A stretch of 56,546 bases of DNA from a virus. How positions within the stretch are numbered: position 1 is the first letter of the stretch; every line of letters begins with the position of its first letter. The DNA is taken from positions 1 through 56,546 of IMG/VR virus record IMGVR_UViG_3300025030_000128; one strand, given 5' to 3'. A program made the translations under genes and the position numbers. The notes beneath the pieces were generated by a model. The model saw only the letters and a list, made by a program, of their open reading frames with translations. It made no database searches and was not told where the DNA came from. Positions 13,940 to 21,616 of the stretch are shown in pieces.

Positions 13940-14446
13940 CTATTTGAATTCTTCCCAATTCATTTTATTGGCGCCGGTTTCGAGCTCGGTTTTCATGTCC
14001 GGGTTTTCATCTTCAAAGCGGCGCTGGTTGAGGTAGGTCGTGGCCATGGGAATGTACTTGCCGTTCTCCTCCGTCCACTGCTCGGTGGTCTTCTGCCAAG
14101 CGATGCGGTCGAGGCAGATATCGAGTAAGGCCGGCTCTGGGATGCGCAAGGTATAGACTGCTTTCTGCCAGGCGCGGTAGGCGGGCGCCTTTCCCGACTT
14201 AACCCCGCCGCGCGACGGGTATGCCTCCCAGAAGGCATTGAAGGCCGCTGAGTAGCCCTCACCCCTAGCCTGTTTCTTCCGAGGTTCAGGAAGGGCTTCC
14301 GCCCAACTTGGGATGTCCGTACCCCGGATCATCCTGTCGACCATGTTGGTGATGAAGGCTCCGCGGGCGGCCAGAAGATTTGACGTACCTTTCCCGATAG
14401 TAATCAATGCATCCCGTAATTTCTCCGGATCGATTCGGTAGAGCAT
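13940..14446 (-). CDS. Helicase-loader / replisome-organiser-type protein
   Basis: The C-terminal part, FWEAYPSRGGVKSGKAPAYR, then a helix and YIPMATTYLNQRRFEDE, is the typical end of phage replication proteins that recruit the helicase (FWxxYPxxxGK...YIPxxxTxLNxxR). The N-terminal winged-helix origin-binding domain of larger members is absent; the protein has 168 residues. ATG at 14446 is preferred over the overlapping GTG at 14449 on spacing from AAGGAGG. Confidence 0.7.
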   Translation of the reverse strand: MLYRIDPEKLRDALITIGKGTSNLLAARGAFITNMVDRMIRGTDIPSWAEALPEPRKKQARGEGYSAAFNAFWEAYPSRGGVKSGKAPAYRAWQKAVYTLRIPEPALLDICLDRIAWQKTTEQWTEENGKYIPMATTYLNQRRFEDENPDMKTELETGANKMNWEEFK

Positions 14447-14709
14447 CACGCCTCCTTGGCCAGCTTTTTCTGCAGGCGGGCCAGTTCTTTTTCGTCGTTC
14501 TGCTTCTCTTTGGCGGTGAGGAGCGCGTCGATATCACAGCCCGTATCAGGTTCGACGATCACGCCGATGCAGTCTGAACCAACGAAATGCGAGACGTAAA
14601 TGCGGACGTCATTGGAGTAGAGATCAACCTTTACATCGGCACTGCGGGTGTTGTGAAATTTGGCCCACTCAAGGGCGGCGACCATCTGGTCAATGCGAGT
14701 TTGGTTCAT
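14446..14709 (-). CDS. Unknown protein, 87 aa
   Basis: Starts MNQTRIDQMVAALEWAKFHN with a good ribosome site. A central beta stretch (VKVDLYSNDVRIYVSHFVG) is followed by a charged C-terminal helix. It overlaps the loader-like gene by one base and follows a terminator. Function unknown. Confidence 0.7.
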   Translation of the reverse strand: MNQTRIDQMVAALEWAKFHNTRSADVKVDLYSNDVRIYVSHFVGSDCIGVIVEPDTGCDIDALLTAKEKQNDEKELARLQKKLAKEA

Positions 14710-14731
14710 GGTGTCTCTCCTTTGAGAAAGA

Positions 14732-14761
14732 AGCGCCCGCCTGGGTGAGCAAGCGGGCGCT
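14732..14761 (-). terminator. Intrinsic terminator
   Basis: On the minus strand a 9-bp GC stem AGCGCCCGC/GCGGGCGCT with a 12-base loop is followed by TCTTTCTC. It lies between the SSB-like gene and the next gene, and could reduce transcription into the helicase operon. Confidence 0.6.
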
Positions 14762-14787
14762 GTTTGACTTCTGGTTGTAGGAATGGA

Positions 14788-15423
14788 TCAGAACGGCGGC
14801 TTCTCGTTGCCCATGCTGAAGCCGTCATCGTGGCTGTCACTTTGCTCCGATGGCATGGCGCCTTTGGTCTCCAGCGACTCTTCGATTACTTTTCGGACCC
14901 ACGGATACAACTTCTCCATCAGCTCCTTGTTACCACGGTCTTCGATGGCGAAGTCGACCAGGTCATTGACGCGGTCGGCGACGGTCATTCCTTTGGCCAG
15001 CGGCATGATCGACAGCACGTTGTTGAAGAACTTCTTTGCGTCCTTCTTGCTTGCGACCTTAGCGATGTTCAGCATACAGGGGGCGTCGAGGATGTTCTTC
15101 ATTGCGAAGCCCTGCAGTTCTTCAGCGGTGAAGTCCCGGCCACGCCAGGACTTGAGGTCGCTGCGCAGAATGGCCTTGTCGCCGAGTGAAAGGGTATAGC
15201 GTTTGTTGACAACGAACGGCCGCCCGTCCTGCATCAGTTCACCCGAAAGCTCCCAGACGATCAGAACTTCGTGCTTGACCGATCCGGCCTTGGCCTGCGG
15301 GTGGGTGTTGGGATGACTGCCGAGATCGACGATCTGGATGCAGCGGCCTGGGTAGACCCCGCCTTCCAGCAGTTCGTAGTCCTTGGTCTCGGTGTAGTTT
15401 CCAGCGGTGGCTGTGACTCCCAT
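14788..15423 (-). CDS. SSB-like phage replication protein
   Basis: The 211-residue protein (ATG at 15423 after AAGGAG) resembles a common phage family: YPGRCIQIVDLGSHPNTHPQ, KHEVLIVWELSGELMQDGRP, RYTLSLGDKAILRSDLKSWR and GRDFTAEELQGF. The tail is acidic and ends SMGNEKPPF, as in single-strand DNA binding proteins that use an acidic, aromatic tip for partner binding. The SSB role is inferred from this layout and its place beside replication genes. Confidence 0.6.
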   Translation of the reverse strand: MGVTATAGNYTETKDYELLEGGVYPGRCIQIVDLGSHPNTHPQAKAGSVKHEVLIVWELSGELMQDGRPFVVNKRYTLSLGDKAILRSDLKSWRGRDFTAEELQGFAMKNILDAPCMLNIAKVASKKDAKKFFNNVLSIMPLAKGMTVADRVNDLVDFAIEDRGNKELMEKLYPWVRKVIEESLETKGAMPSEQSDSHDDGFSMGNEKPPF

Positions 15424-15446
15424 AAATCTTTCTCCTTGGTTGTGCC

Positions 15447-15917
15447 TTACGGCTGTTGAAGGGCCTGAATGAGCGGAATCAGTTCCGCCGAATAGGATTT
15501 GACGCAGGCCCAGATTTCCATTGATGTTGGCAGCGGTCGTTTGTTGGGAAACATCCACACCCCGTCGACGTCCCGCAGATTGAGGCGGTCGCCGTCAATG
15601 TGTCTAAGGATGCAGTCGAGGTAGTTTGTCATGGTGCTCTTGAGTTTGAGATACTGGACGGCGCCGGTCAGGATGTCAACAAGGTGGGAGTCGTGCTCGT
15701 GGGCCGCCCGTATGGCCTCGAATGTCCTGATTTTAACATCTGGCAGATGGATTTGGAAGTGCCTTGCAAAGAAGTGCTGGATCTGCTTGGGGGAGTCCCA
15801 GTTGATCGCCGGCAGAAGTTCCAGGGTGAAGTCGATGGAGGCCCGGTACTCAGTCTTCAGTTGGCGGACTCGTTCGATGTCGAAGATGAGGTAGGGAGCG
15901 ACCGCCTCTTCAGCCAT
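15447..15917 (-). CDS. Fragment-like protein resembling the thumb of family-A DNA polymerase
   Basis: Within 156 residues the order FDIERVRQLKTEYRASIDFT, LPAINWDSPKQIQHFF, a stretch of about 30 residues, and LVDILTGAVQYLKLKSTMTN follows the region between the exonuclease and palm domains of Pol I-type enzymes (the NWNSPKQ signature, then the K-x-x-ST thumb helix). No palm or fingers motif (DYSQIE, HDE) is present here or nearby. It could be a remnant or a small protein reusing this fold. Overlaps the upstream gene by 8 bases. Confidence 0.5.
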   Translation of the reverse strand: MAEEAVAPYLIFDIERVRQLKTEYRASIDFTLELLPAINWDSPKQIQHFFARHFQIHLPDVKIRTFEAIRAAHEHDSHLVDILTGAVQYLKLKSTMTNYLDCILRHIDGDRLNLRDVDGVWMFPNKRPLPTSMEIWACVKSYSAELIPLIQALQQP

Positions 15918-16461
15918 GGCCTTCCTCCAGCTTTGACAGTTCCTTCTTCAGCTCTTCTACCCGGCGGGCATCAAGTTCTTTCTGAACCTGGGCCTTGTAG
16001 TGATTGAAGAGAATCTTGTACTGCACTCGCGCCTCAGATGCGTTTTCGTGGGTAAAATAAAGCGCGTGGTTGGCGGAGTCGATGTATTTCGGGTTCAGCT
16101 TTTTCAGCTCGACGAAGAAGGTATTGAAGCTCTGGGTTGGGTAGTCGTTATGGAAGGAGTAAGCGCCACAGGGGAAGGAAATGCGGTAAAGCCATTCGTC
16201 TTCTGGTTGGCTGTCGTCGTCGGACCAAGAGATAGTGCGGCAATGTTTTGCACCCCAGAGAGCTAGGTCGGAATATTCGTCGACTTTGAGATAGTCGCCG
16301 AAGACGGTTGTCAGTTCCATCTTGAACTTTTCTTTCAACTCTTCCGTAAGGATGACGGCCTCAACCGCATACCTGTTGTCGATCGATTCTTTCAGAATGC
16401 CTTTAGCGAGAAGGTCATTCAACATCTCCAAGAGTTTTTGGTAGTGCTGGATTTTGGTCAT
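15910..16461 (-). CDS. Unknown protein, 183 aa
   Basis: The ATG at 16461 follows AAAGGAA. The protein is mixed alpha/beta, with a helical start (KIQHYQKLLEMLNDLLAKGI), a tryptophan-rich middle and a long charged helical C-terminus ending in KELSKLEEGHG. No family recognised. Confidence 0.7.
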   Translation of the reverse strand: MTKIQHYQKLLEMLNDLLAKGILKESIDNRYAVEAVILTEELKEKFKMELTTVFGDYLKVDEYSDLALWGAKHCRTISWSDDDSQPEDEWLYRISFPCGAYSFHNDYPTQSFNTFFVELKKLNPKYIDSANHALYFTHENASEARVQYKILFNHYKAQVQKELDARRVEELKKELSKLEEGHG

Positions 16462-16513
16462 TGCGTTTCCTTTCTTGGTTGTCTTTGGGCTTAGGGGAAA
16501 GCGAAAGGCGGGG

Positions 16514-17020
16514 TCAAGAACGGTTCCAGGTAACCTCTCTGACCTTCTTCCGAAGGGCGAAGAACTTGTCGGTGCGGGCCGGATCTTCTTGGGTGACATT
16601 TTCAATGAAGTGCCAGCAGTCCTGAATCGTATCGAGCAGGACTTGCTCGTCGAGCTTCTTCGTTCTCGGGGTCACCCCTTCGATTAGATCCAGCTCCCGC
16701 TCCATCGTATTGATCGCGCCCGCCAAATCGCCTTCTTCCCAACAGGCGAGGACATTGCGGCAGGCGTCTCTCAAGGCTTGGTGGGGAATAGGCGGGCGTG
16801 GTTGGTTCATGGCTTTGCTGCTTACAAGCTGACGTTCGGCCTTTAAGATAGCTTCGTTTTCCTCGTATTCTTTTTGCGCCTCTTCTTGGGTTTTTTCGAA
16901 GCTGAGACAGGTACGTTGAGAGCTTAAGTTTTGGTGCCGTCGGAAGGTGTTGTCTTTGTTTAAGGAGCGTTTTGCGCGGCACCAAGGGCAGAATACTTTA
17001 CGATATTTTGTAACCGTCAC
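16514..17020 (-). CDS. FCPWC zinc-finger protein fused to helical domain, 168 aa
   Basis: A GTG start at 17020 follows GGAGG and overlaps the upstream stop. The N-terminus KVFCPWCRAKRSLNKDNTFR is very similar to that of the 18098 gene (RKFCPWCRSKKALTKAGVFR), so both carry the same small zinc-binding module. From about residue 80 a separate helical domain follows (RDACRNVLACWEEGDLAGAI onward). Likely a fusion of two modules. Confidence 0.65.
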   Translation of the reverse strand: MTVTKYRKVFCPWCRAKRSLNKDNTFRRHQNLSSQRTCLSFEKTQEEAQKEYEENEAILKAERQLVSSKAMNQPRPPIPHQALRDACRNVLACWEEGDLAGAINTMERELDLIEGVTPRTKKLDEQVLLDTIQDCWHFIENVTQEDPARTDKFFALRKKVREVTWNRS

Positions 17021-17385
17021 TTGTCTACCTCCTCTGAAAAGTGGGTTTCGGCCATGCGGGCGCACATCTCGAAGTCGATGCCGTTGGCGTGGCAGTAGTG
17101 ACGCAGATCGGCCAGCATTTCTGTGATAATCTCGTCGTCGACTTCAAGGCCGTCGATGTAGTCAGGATGTGCGATGCAGTATGCCCCGATGGCGTGCTCC
17201 GCTCGATCTGCTCTGGACTGGTTACTCGGTTCATCCTTCTTTTCGATGCAGTGGTTGCACAGACGCCACAGGCCGTTCATGCTGTCCATGTTGGGCTCAT
17301 CCCCTTGGTACGTCGTTAGAGTGGTCACAATAGCCCCACAGCTGTCGCAGACCAAGGTTTCGCCTTTGATCTCTCGCCCGCCCAT
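17017..17385 (-). CDS. Cys-containing unknown protein, 122 aa
   Basis: The ATG at 17385 follows AAAGGAG. Two CxxC pairs (CDSC and CNHC) in the first 50 residues suggest a zinc ribbon; the C-terminal half is acidic and helical with CHANGIDFEMCARMAETHF. Co-translated with the next gene (GTGA overlap). Confidence 0.65.
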   Translation of the reverse strand: MGGREIKGETLVCDSCGAIVTTLTTYQGDEPNMDSMNGLWRLCNHCIEKKDEPSNQSRADRAEHAIGAYCIAHPDYIDGLEVDDEIITEMLADLRHYCHANGIDFEMCARMAETHFSEEVDK

Positions 17386-17460
17386 ATTCTCTCCTTTCAT
17401 AGGCCCGATTGCCTTGATGCTACCCCCTGTCGCCAAGGGGCAGACTCAAATCAATTGAGA

Positions 17461-18066
17461 TTACCAGGACGCCCTGTATTCGAAGTCGCAGTCCTTGAGC
17501 AAAGGATCAGACAGCGCCTTGGTGATGATCTCCACGGTGTTCTGAAGGTCCTGGATGTACCACATGTCATAGTCGGTCGAGCCGAAGAAGAGGCCTTCCG
17601 TGGTGGGCAACTTCTCCATGGCGGCTTCCGCCCCGAAAACGATCTTTCCGTCGATGATGATGTCTTCCCACTTGCCATTGGCAAAGTGCTGGCCGTTGCG
17701 CACTTTGCCGTCGATCAGCAGCGACTTCGACAGAACTTCTTCGCACAGCCGCTTAAGCTCTTCGAGTTGCGACCGCTCGACATGAACCGGTTGGCAGTCG
17801 TCTTCTCCTTCAGCCACCTGGTCGACAAACCATTTGTGAATCGCATTGGCCTTGCGCCAGTAGCCAACCCGCAATGTGATGTCTTCGACTTGGGAAAGGT
17901 TGGTCATCTGGATAAAGGGTTCTTCCGGGCCGGTCGGCTCGTACTCGTTTTTGTCGTGGTTGTACTTGACCGGCCGTTTTTTAATGTCAATCGTTCCGGT
18001 AATGCCGTTGTGCTCGTAGCAGCCGCCGATGTAGAGCTTTGCCGACAAAAATTGATCCAAACCCAT
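17461..18066 (-). CDS. Conserved-looking phage protein, 201 aa
   Basis: It begins MGLDQFLSAKLYIGG and contains VGYWRKANAIHKWFVDQVAE and EDDCQPVHVERSQLEELKRL. This set of motifs recurs in phage proteins of unknown function. The conserved Trp, His and Cys residues could be catalytic, but I cannot name a reaction. Good ribosome site (AAGGAGG). Confidence 0.7.
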   Translation of the reverse strand: MGLDQFLSAKLYIGGCYEHNGITGTIDIKKRPVKYNHDKNEYEPTGPEEPFIQMTNLSQVEDITLRVGYWRKANAIHKWFVDQVAEGEDDCQPVHVERSQLEELKRLCEEVLSKSLLIDGKVRNGQHFANGKWEDIIIDGKIVFGAEAAMEKLPTTEGLFFGSTDYDMWYIQDLQNTVEIITKALSDPLLKDCDFEYRASW

Positions 18067-18097
18067 AGTAGTCCTCCTTGGTAAGTGGTTAGGGTTT

Positions 18098-18289
18098 CTA
18101 CTTCTTGTCTTGTGCAGAGCAGGCCGCCTCGTAGATCTTGAACGTCCTCACAGCCTCTTCAGGGGCCCTCTGTGACCCTCGGCAGGGATGGTTGCGGCCA
18201 GGGGCATCGTTGTGGTAGCGAAAGACGCCCGCCTTCGTCAATGCCTTCTTGCTGCGGCACCAGGGGCAGAACTTACGAAGAGACGTCAT
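18098..18289 (-). CDS. FCPWC zinc-finger mini-protein, 63 aa
   Basis: The ATG at 18289 overlaps the upstream stop (ATGA). CPWCRSKKALTKAGVFRYHN with a later HPC suggests a CxxC...HxC zinc site. It is the short paralogue of the N-terminus of the 16514 protein. Confidence 0.65.
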   Translation of the reverse strand: MTSLRKFCPWCRSKKALTKAGVFRYHNDAPGRNHPCRGSQRAPEEAVRTFKIYEAACSAQDKK

Positions 18290-18498
18290 TGTCCTCTCCC
18301 TCGGCTCCAGGGTTGGCTGTCGGGCCGACACCACGGACAAAGCGATATTGCATGCCCATTGCACCTAGCGAATGCTCCTTGGCTATCTGCGTCGCCAGGG
18401 TAGACGGTTTTGCAGTCGACACATTGGACCGATGGGTCAGAGCCCGCCGATCGTCCGTCTGGATGATGCGTGTATCTCACGAGCTTTCCAGTTTTCAT
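18286..18498 (-). CDS. Cys/His-rich small protein, 70 aa
   Basis: Starts MKTGKLVRYTHHPDGRSAGS; CVDC, a CNGH segment and CPWC follow, giving two probable zinc sites. The CPWC end again resembles the neighbouring zinc-finger family. Ribosome site AAGGAA. Confidence 0.6.
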   Translation of the reverse strand: MKTGKLVRYTHHPDGRSAGSDPSVQCVDCKTVYPGDADSQGAFARCNGHAISLCPWCRPDSQPWSRGRGQ

Positions 18499-18788
18499 GG
18501 TGCATTCCTTTCGTCGTAAATTCTGTTGAGTTCAGCGATCGCCCATTCGTAGTCGAGACCGTACAACTTGGCAAACGACCGCTTACCGAGGTCGTGCCGC
18601 GCTCTGTGGTGCTCATTACAGAGAGGAAGGCAGCGACGGTCAGAACACTTTAGTCCTTTGGCGCCGCCGCCCTTCTCGGGCTCGTGGTGAGGTTCAATTG
18701 GGCCAGGTTTGTGACAGATGAGGCAGATGGTGTTGCGGATCCAGGCTTTGTATTTCTCGTCACGGAGCGTCTGTGGCTTGGGGAACAT
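18495..18788 (-). CDS. HNH nuclease-like protein
   Basis: The 97-residue protein has CLICHKPGPIEPHHEPEKGG, KCSDRRCLPLCNEHHRARHD and a C-terminal FAKLYGLDYEWAI. This is the pattern of phage HNH proteins of the DUF968/NinX-like type, where two Cys pairs hold a zinc and the HH/H residues form the active site. The role is probably recombination or DNA processing. Its start lies within the end of the 18760 gene (29-base overlap). Confidence 0.75.
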   Translation of the reverse strand: MFPKPQTLRDEKYKAWIRNTICLICHKPGPIEPHHEPEKGGGAKGLKCSDRRCLPLCNEHHRARHDLGKRSFAKLYGLDYEWAIAELNRIYDERNAP

Positions 18789-18936
18789 GAGTTAATCCTT
18801 TGGTAGGAATGAGCGTGGCGACCAGCAGGCACTGTTTACAGACAAGCACGCCGAGGCCTTCAGCGGCCCGCATGGCAATCTCAAAATCACGAGATCCACA
18901 CCGCACGCATTCGTAGATTTCTTCTCCGCTTTCCAT
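18760..18936 (-). CDS. Zinc-ribbon mini-protein, 58 aa
   Basis: ATG at 18936 after AAAGGAG. MESGEEIYECVRCGSRDFEI and a later VCKQC form a CxxC...CxxC ribbon. Stops inside the next gene. Function unknown. Confidence 0.65.
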   Translation of the reverse strand: MESGEEIYECVRCGSRDFEIAMRAAEGLGVLVCKQCLLVATLIPTKGLTHVPQATDAP

Positions 18937-18955
18937 AGGTTCTCCTTTCGTTGGG

Positions 18956-19087
18956 TTAAAAAAGATAGTCTTTGTAGTCTCGCAAAATTTCGCGAATCTC
19001 TTCCACCATCGCTCTCGGCCCCATCGTGCAAAAATACAGAGGAACCATCACAAGCAAAACCAATACAAGTTTTATGAATCGAAACAT
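18956..19087 (-). CDS. Small secreted or membrane peptide, 43 aa
   Basis: ATG at 19087 after CAGGAGG. MFRFIKLVLVLLVMVPLYFC is a clear membrane or signal segment ending in Cys; a short acidic helical tail follows. It could be a small lipoprotein or inner-membrane peptide. Confidence 0.65.
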   Translation of the reverse strand: MFRFIKLVLVLLVMVPLYFCTMGPRAMVEEIREILRDYKDYLF

Positions 19088-19129
19088 TTGATCCTCCTGT
19101 TGCTAGGGTAGGGGGTTGAGCCCTCTAGG

Positions 19130-19155
19130 GTGCCTCCCTCCGAAGAGGGAAGCAC
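19130..19155 (-). other. Stable hairpin with UUCG-type loop after the DUF932 gene
   Basis: An 11-bp stem (GTGCTTCCCTC / GAGGGAGGCAC, one G-T pair) closes a TTCG loop 10 bases after the DUF932 stop. No T-run follows, so it is more likely an RNA-stabilising or partial-termination structure than a full terminator. Confidence 0.5.
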
Positions 19156-19164
19156 GAACAGGGT

Positions 19165-19989
19165 TCAAGCGGCCTGCTTCAATTCTGCCATGCGCTCCGC
19201 CATCAGCCAAAGCGCTTTATTCAATTTCACGTCCTGGTCAACACCAGTAATGGCCCGGGTGGTCATGCGGCGACGGGTGCGGCCCTGAGACTGACCGTGG
19301 ATGCCGCCCTTGACGATGTTCTCCTGCACCTTGTTGAGCGTTGTGAAAAGGCTGAGGTCCTTGTCCTCGTATCTCCGGGAGTTCAACAACTGCACCGGAT
19401 TGATCGGCGGAGCTTCAGGATAGCGAAGCGATAAAGCGGCCTCGGCGAAGATCCCCTGCTCATTGGGCGTGAGGGTAATCGCTTGGAACTGTTCGACCTG
19501 ATCCTGAATCCGCGGGACTTCTCCGCCGATAGCAAAGGCCGCCCGCATCGCTTCTTCCAACACGCTGCCGCTGTGCCGAATGGAGACCTTCTCAAACGTC
19601 GAGTCCGCTACGATCATTCCGTTGGAACAGACTAGGCGAAAGAGGCCGGCGTGCATTTGATAGGCAGAAGCCCCGTCGTGCGAGTTGACCAGGATGATCT
19701 CGGGGAAGAGATCGCCCTTCATCGGAGCGGCGTCCGCATGTCTAAGGCGAATGAGGTGCTTGACGTAGCCATGCTTGTCGTCGATCCGGGTGCGGGCTTC
19801 AAAGGCCCTGAAGGGCTGATAGCCTTCGCTGCGCATCGCTTCAATGACGTCGATAGTTGGAACGAAGCCGTACTTGTCCGACATCTTGTGATAGGGCTCC
19901 AGGGCGAAGATACTGGGCGCCATACGCATCAGCATGGCGTTGTCGAGCGGGGTCGTACCTGTGCTGCGGGACTGGCGTATGAAGCTCAT
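19165..19989 (-). CDS. DUF932 phage protein
   Basis: The 274-residue sequence has the family's central block ILVNSHDGASAYQMHAGLFR, then LVCSNGMIV, with a conserved N-terminal region on both sides of KHLIRLRH and a helical C-terminus. DUF932 proteins are widespread in phages and plasmids; their molecular role is not known. It overlaps the upstream gene (ATGA). Confidence 0.85.
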   Translation of the reverse strand: MSFIRQSRSTGTTPLDNAMLMRMAPSIFALEPYHKMSDKYGFVPTIDVIEAMRSEGYQPFRAFEARTRIDDKHGYVKHLIRLRHADAAPMKGDLFPEIILVNSHDGASAYQMHAGLFRLVCSNGMIVADSTFEKVSIRHSGSVLEEAMRAAFAIGGEVPRIQDQVEQFQAITLTPNEQGIFAEAALSLRYPEAPPINPVQLLNSRRYEDKDLSLFTTLNKVQENIVKGGIHGQSQGRTRRRMTTRAITGVDQDVKLNKALWLMAERMAELKQAA

Positions 19990-20180
19990 GGTTGATCTCC
20001 TTTCAGGGCGATGATGCGGGTGTGCATCTCGGCGATGGCGCTGTGCGGGCTCTTTTTCCCCATTTCTTTGTAGGTGGCCGAAACGATCATGGCGGCCTTA
20101 TACTTGGCGCGACTGAAGCCCGCTTCGTAGCCTTCCTGGCGGGCCTGCTCCAACCTGATTCGATCTTCGTCATTACTCAT
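19986..20180 (-). CDS. Small helical protein, 64 aa
   Basis: MSNDEDRIRLEQARQEGYEA continues as a helix rich in Ala, Arg and Lys. It overlaps its neighbours at both ends, so it is co-translated with the SGNH lipoprotein and the DUF932 gene. Function unknown. Confidence 0.65.
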   Translation of the reverse strand: MSNDEDRIRLEQARQEGYEAGFSRAKYKAAMIVSATYKEMGKKSPHSAIAEMHTRIIALKGDQP

Positions 20181-20797
20181 TGGGTAACCTCCGGAAAGAG
20201 GACCGCCTTCATTACCAGGTAACCACTGTCGCCCGGGTGAATGCCGTCGTAGAGATAGAGGATCTGGCCATAGTCGTTGAGAAACAAGGGGTAGAGGTTG
20301 ATGTACTCGACTGAAGGGTAGTTCACGAGCATCTTCTGAATCTGCTGGTTGGTCTCGACGATGGTGGTCAAGGGAATGCGGTCGGTCGGCAAGATGCTTT
20401 CGACGTGGATCTTGGTCGACGATGGCAACTGCAGGATCATCTTCTCGATGTTCTCGACGACATGTTGTGTCGGCCTGTCCCAGCCTTCACCAAAGGCACA
20501 GAGATCGTTGACGCCGATCATCAAGTATAACTCGTCAGGTTCTTCCTTGACGACCAGCCAGAAGCGCGCCAGGACGTCGGTGGTCTTGTCGCCCGGGACA
20601 CCGCGGTTGATGGCGCCTTCGGGAAGATACTGTTGCGGCCAGCCGGCGGTGATACTGTCGCCCAGCATCATGATTCCGCCGCGGTGATTTTCCGAAGCCC
20701 AGCGCGGCACCAACCAGGTTCCCGGCTTGGGGTCTTCCGAGTCACCACCACCACAGGCTGACAAGAGCAGGGCAACCAGAACAATCCATCGCTTCAT
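20177..20797 (-). CDS. SGNH/GDSL hydrolase lipoprotein
   Basis: The N-terminus MKRWIVLVALLLSACGGGDS is a lipoprotein signal with an LSAC lipobox. The mature part has the SGNH blocks: MMLGDSITAGW (Ser), NRGVPGD (Gly), MIGVNDL (Asn) and DGIHPGDSGY (Asp-His). It should be an esterase or lipase anchored in the host envelope, about 206 residues. Its place among early genes suggests it modifies the host surface from inside, for example to exclude other phages, though this is an inference. A separate SGNH protein is encoded with the tail genes. Confidence 0.85.
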   Translation of the reverse strand: MKRWIVLVALLLSACGGGDSEDPKPGTWLVPRWASENHRGGIMMLGDSITAGWPQQYLPEGAINRGVPGDKTTDVLARFWLVVKEEPDELYLMIGVNDLCAFGEGWDRPTQHVVENIEKMILQLPSSTKIHVESILPTDRIPLTTIVETNQQIQKMLVNYPSVEYINLYPLFLNDYGQILYLYDGIHPGDSGYLVMKAVLFPEVTQ

Positions 20798-21147
20798 CGA
20801 TCATCTCCTTGAGCTTCAGTCGCCTCAACAAAAGCGATACCGATCTCTTCACTAAGGTTGAGACCGTCAAGATAGACGACAAAGGCGCTGTAGACGCGAT
20901 AGACGACTCCGGGGCCGATCCCGCCAGCTGCCTTGATCACATCTGCCGCGAACATCGCCGCATAGTCCATCACCGGGTCGATATCATAATCCTTAATTGA
21001 CCACAAGACCGACTCGCGCGTGGCGCCTTTGATATCGAAGAGGCACGTCTGCTTATCCAAGCCCGCCTCCTTGAGCCTGTCCTTAACCCAAGTGGGTACT
21101 TCATCTCTCAAGGCCGCCAATAGATCAACCTGTTTTGAAATTCTCAC
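20794..21147 (-). CDS. Unknown protein, 117 aa
   Basis: A GTG start at 21147 follows AAGGAGGT; the frame upstream to 21240 would overlap the promoter region. The protein is helical (KQVDLLAALRDEVPTWVKDR) with a VYRVYSAFVVYLDGL strand-like centre. It precedes and overlaps the SGNH lipoprotein gene. No family recognised. Confidence 0.65.
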   Translation of the reverse strand: MRISKQVDLLAALRDEVPTWVKDRLKEAGLDKQTCLFDIKGATRESVLWSIKDYDIDPVMDYAAMFAADVIKAAGGIGPGVVYRVYSAFVVYLDGLNLSEEIGIAFVEATEAQGDDR

Positions 21148-21199
21148 ACAACACCTCCTTTTTTTGGTTGTATTCACCGTCTGCCTGGTTACAAGAGGC

Positions 21200-21205
21200 A
21201 TTATA
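21200..21205 (-). promoter_or_regulatory. Likely -10 box upstream of the 20794 operon
   Basis: A perfect TATAAT stands 53 bases before the GTG start, with TTGAAG-type -35 candidates 14-17 bases upstream on the minus strand. A terminator ends the previous unit just beyond, so a promoter here makes sense. The -35 is imperfect. Confidence 0.4.
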
Positions 21206-21336
21206 AGCCTTATCTTCAACTTCAAAGATACCCCCGGCATTCAGGACAATACTTCATCGAAGATTCTTTCTACTGGAGAGAAGAACGAAAATCCGTCAAT
21301 AGATACCGAAAGCAACCGGTCAGAGCAACGCAGAAA

Positions 21337-21365
21337 AGGGCGACCCCCGAAGGAGCCGCCCCAGT
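21337..21365 (-). terminator. Intrinsic terminator
   Basis: On the minus strand, GGGCGGCTCC-TTCG-GGGGTCGCCC is followed by TTTTC, right after the stop of the 49-residue gene. The stem has one or two mismatched pairs and a UUCG-type loop. Confidence 0.6.
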
Positions 21366-21366
21366 C

Positions 21367-21516
21367 TTACCGCTTTAGTAACAGGTAGACGTTGCCTTTC
21401 TGTTCGATGCGTTTACAGTCGCCGATAGGGATGTGTTTCCCTTGAAGGTTGGGAACGGCGCGCTCGATCTGGTCTTGTTGATAGTGTGCACGGATACTGG
21501 TCGGAATGAATTTCAT
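21367..21516 (-). CDS. Small protein, 49 aa
   Basis: ATG at 21516 after AAGGAGG. MKFIPTSIRAHYQQDQIERA continues into a beta-like C-terminus. It is followed at once by a terminator. Function unknown. Confidence 0.6.
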   Translation of the reverse strand: MKFIPTSIRAHYQQDQIERAVPNLQGKHIPIGDCKRIEQKGNVYLLLKR

Positions 21517-21547
21517 GGGTGGCCTCCTTGGCGGTCGAAGAGAATGC

Positions 21548-21610
21548 CTACGGCCTGGTAGCGCAGTAAATCAGCACCACCAGACCGCAGGCGAGCAGGA
21601 AAACTGCCAC
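21548..21610 (-). CDS. Possible 20-aa membrane peptide
   Basis: A GTG frame encodes VAVFLLACGLVVLIYCATRP, a single membrane helix, in the gap between two genes. No good ribosome site is visible, so the call is weak. Confidence 0.25.
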   Translation of the reverse strand: MAVFLLACGLVVLIYCATRP

Positions 21611-21616
21611 TTAGAA

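Noticed and set aside
17390-17460. CCCC/GGGG hairpin near the 17461 stop as a terminator
   Set aside because: Only four or five pairs, no T-run, and the flanking genes appear to be one operon.
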